DNA of 48,776 nucleotides from positions 1 through 48,776 of the IMG/VR virus record IMGVR_UViG_3300044940_000313. One strand, given 5' to 3'. Below, one piece after another: positions 48,463-48,776 of this stretch. The translations under genes and the position numbers were made by a program. Positions within the stretch are counted from its first letter, which is position 1; each line of letters begins with the position of its first letter. This DNA is from a virus. The notes below the pieces were generated by a model, which saw only the letters and a list, made by a program, of their open reading frames with translations, had not been told where the DNA came from and searched no databases.

Positions 48463-48553
48463 CTCCTATAAATTTAAAAAATATTATGTTGCATTTTAAT
48501 AAAAACATTTATACAACTGTAGTTGTCATTACAAAAGTACTCATGTACCTTTT
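48463..48553. promoter_or_regulatory. AT-rich regulatory region of early genes
   Basis: This stretch holds inverted repeats ACAACT-GT-AGTTGT (about 48512-48525) and AAAGTAC-TCAT-GTACC (about 48533-48546) ahead of the winged-helix gene. It is strongly A+T-rich, as expected of an early promoter or origin. No ideal -35/-10 pair is visible; TTGTAA-type and TATAAA-type boxes are weak. Confidence 0.4.
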
Positions 48554-48606
48554 ACCCCCAGCAGTCCAGGCTTAAAAGCTAAAAGCTGCTGGGGGTATTT
48601 TTTTTT
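48554..48606 (+). terminator. Intrinsic terminator, plus strand (second copy)
   Basis: 11-bp stem ACCCCCAGCAG / CTGCTGGGGGT (48554-48564 with 48586-48596), then A and nine T. Equivalent to 664-716, but with compensating stem changes and a different loop containing an inner AGCTTTT-type fold. Ends rightward transcription before the leftward dioxygenase gene. Confidence 0.7.
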
Positions 48607-48776
48607 CTGCTTATCTTTTCGATCAAACTGTTATAGCCTTCGAGCCCTATTTTTTTAATCAAAGCACTACGCGCAATTTTTGCAAGTAATAGCCGATTTT
48701 CTGTTGTTGCAGCAACCCTGGCCTTTTCCGTGCTGACAATTTTTACGCGCTCAAACTCTTTCGAATATGGATAGCA
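48579..48776 (-). CDS. Second copy of the dioxygenase gene, 3' part only
   Basis: A minus-strand frame enters from the window edge and matches the 3' end of the 777-1616 gene at base level. It lacks one A where that copy has three, so its frame continues past KIA through RSALIKKIGLEGYNSLIEKISRKK to TAG at 48579, inside the terminator. It therefore shows a longer C-terminus, which looks like genuine protein. Interpreted as the genome end overlapping itself. Confidence 0.7.
   Translation of the reverse strand, partial: CYPYSKEFERVKIVSTEKARVAATTENRLLLAKIARSALIKKIGLEGYNSLIEKISRKKNTPSSF

Larger units (their letters stand above)
1..48776. repeat. Imperfect terminal redundancy of the contig
   Basis: Window 1-145 matches 47730-47871 and window 705-887 matches 48596-48776, in the same orientation and order, with non-matching sequence between (146-704 versus 47875-48595). 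The pattern fits one circular genome whose two copies of a variable locus were both assembled. Unit length is about 47.73 kb with the first allele and 47.89 kb with the second. Confidence 0.75.

Overview
The window reads as an essentially complete genome of a lytic, contractile-tailed phage (myovirus) with a Mu-like virion module. It shows a Mu-type portal, a gpF-like head protein, a gpI/Z-like protease-scaffold, a decoration protein, a major capsid protein, sheath, tube, a frameshifted chaperone pair, tape measure, and gpN, gpP, gp45, gp46, gp47 and gp48 homologues. It has its own terminase and a lambda-style recombination/replication set (Bet, Gp157-like, RusA-like). I see no integrase, transposase or recognisable repressor. 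Sec signal peptides and lipoboxes suggest a Gram-negative host; the species cannot be named from this sequence. The two window ends overlap imperfectly: 1-145 matches 47730-47871, and 705-887 matches 48596-48776. The molecule is therefore probably circular or circularly permuted, about 47.7-47.9 kb, with two versions of one variable locus left at the ends.

Layout, which is almost all minus strand and so is transcribed from high to low coordinates. 48.5-45.1 kb holds early genes: a winged-helix replication-type protein, Gp157-like, Bet, a zinc protein and tiny membrane peptides. 45.1-41.7 kb is an accessory island that carries the only plus-strand genes: a DNA methyltransferase with an Ala-Ser-x repeat linker and a small DNA-binding-like protein. 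Two paralogous Imm5-like proteins flank the methyltransferase. 41.7-38.7 kb holds a protein with an Acb2/Tad1-like tail, a sigma-like regulator, a glycosyltransferase and RusA. 38.7-34.8 kb holds unfamiliar beta-rich, probably surface or virion proteins, one with a signal peptide. 34.7-32.1 kb is a ribbon-helix-helix regulator and the terminase. 32.1-30.6 kb is RmlB and RmlC. 30.6-22.3 kb is the head module with an M15 endolysin inside it. 22.3-11 kb is tail and baseplate. 11-6.5 kb holds fibre-like proteins, two with signal peptides, and lysis-like genes. 6.5-4.8 kb is a sugar aminotransferase and a PglD-like acyltransferase. 4.8-3.6 kb is a holin candidate and a lipoprotein. 3.6-0.7 kb is a GT2 glycosyltransferase, a methyltransferase, tRNA-Asn, a ParB-like protein and a JBP/TET-like 2-oxoglutarate dioxygenase.

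Two accessory systems stand out. First, RmlB, RmlC, a DegT-type aminotransferase, a PglD-type acyltransferase and two glycosyltransferases, spread over separate loci, would together make and transfer an N-acylated amino-dideoxy sugar from host dTDP-glucose. Second, a JBP/TET-like dioxygenase lies beside a ParB-like protein, a methyltransferase and a glycosyltransferase, as in phage base-hypermodification clusters. Whether these form one DNA- or surface-modifying pathway is the main open question.

Translation is tightly coupled, with many ATGA overlaps. At least twelve gene starts and one internal start use a run of five to eight G as Shine-Dalgarno instead of GGAGG. Two recoding features are readable directly: a -1 slip on A AAA AAA that joins the tail chaperones, and an in-frame internal start that makes the scaffold from the protease gene.
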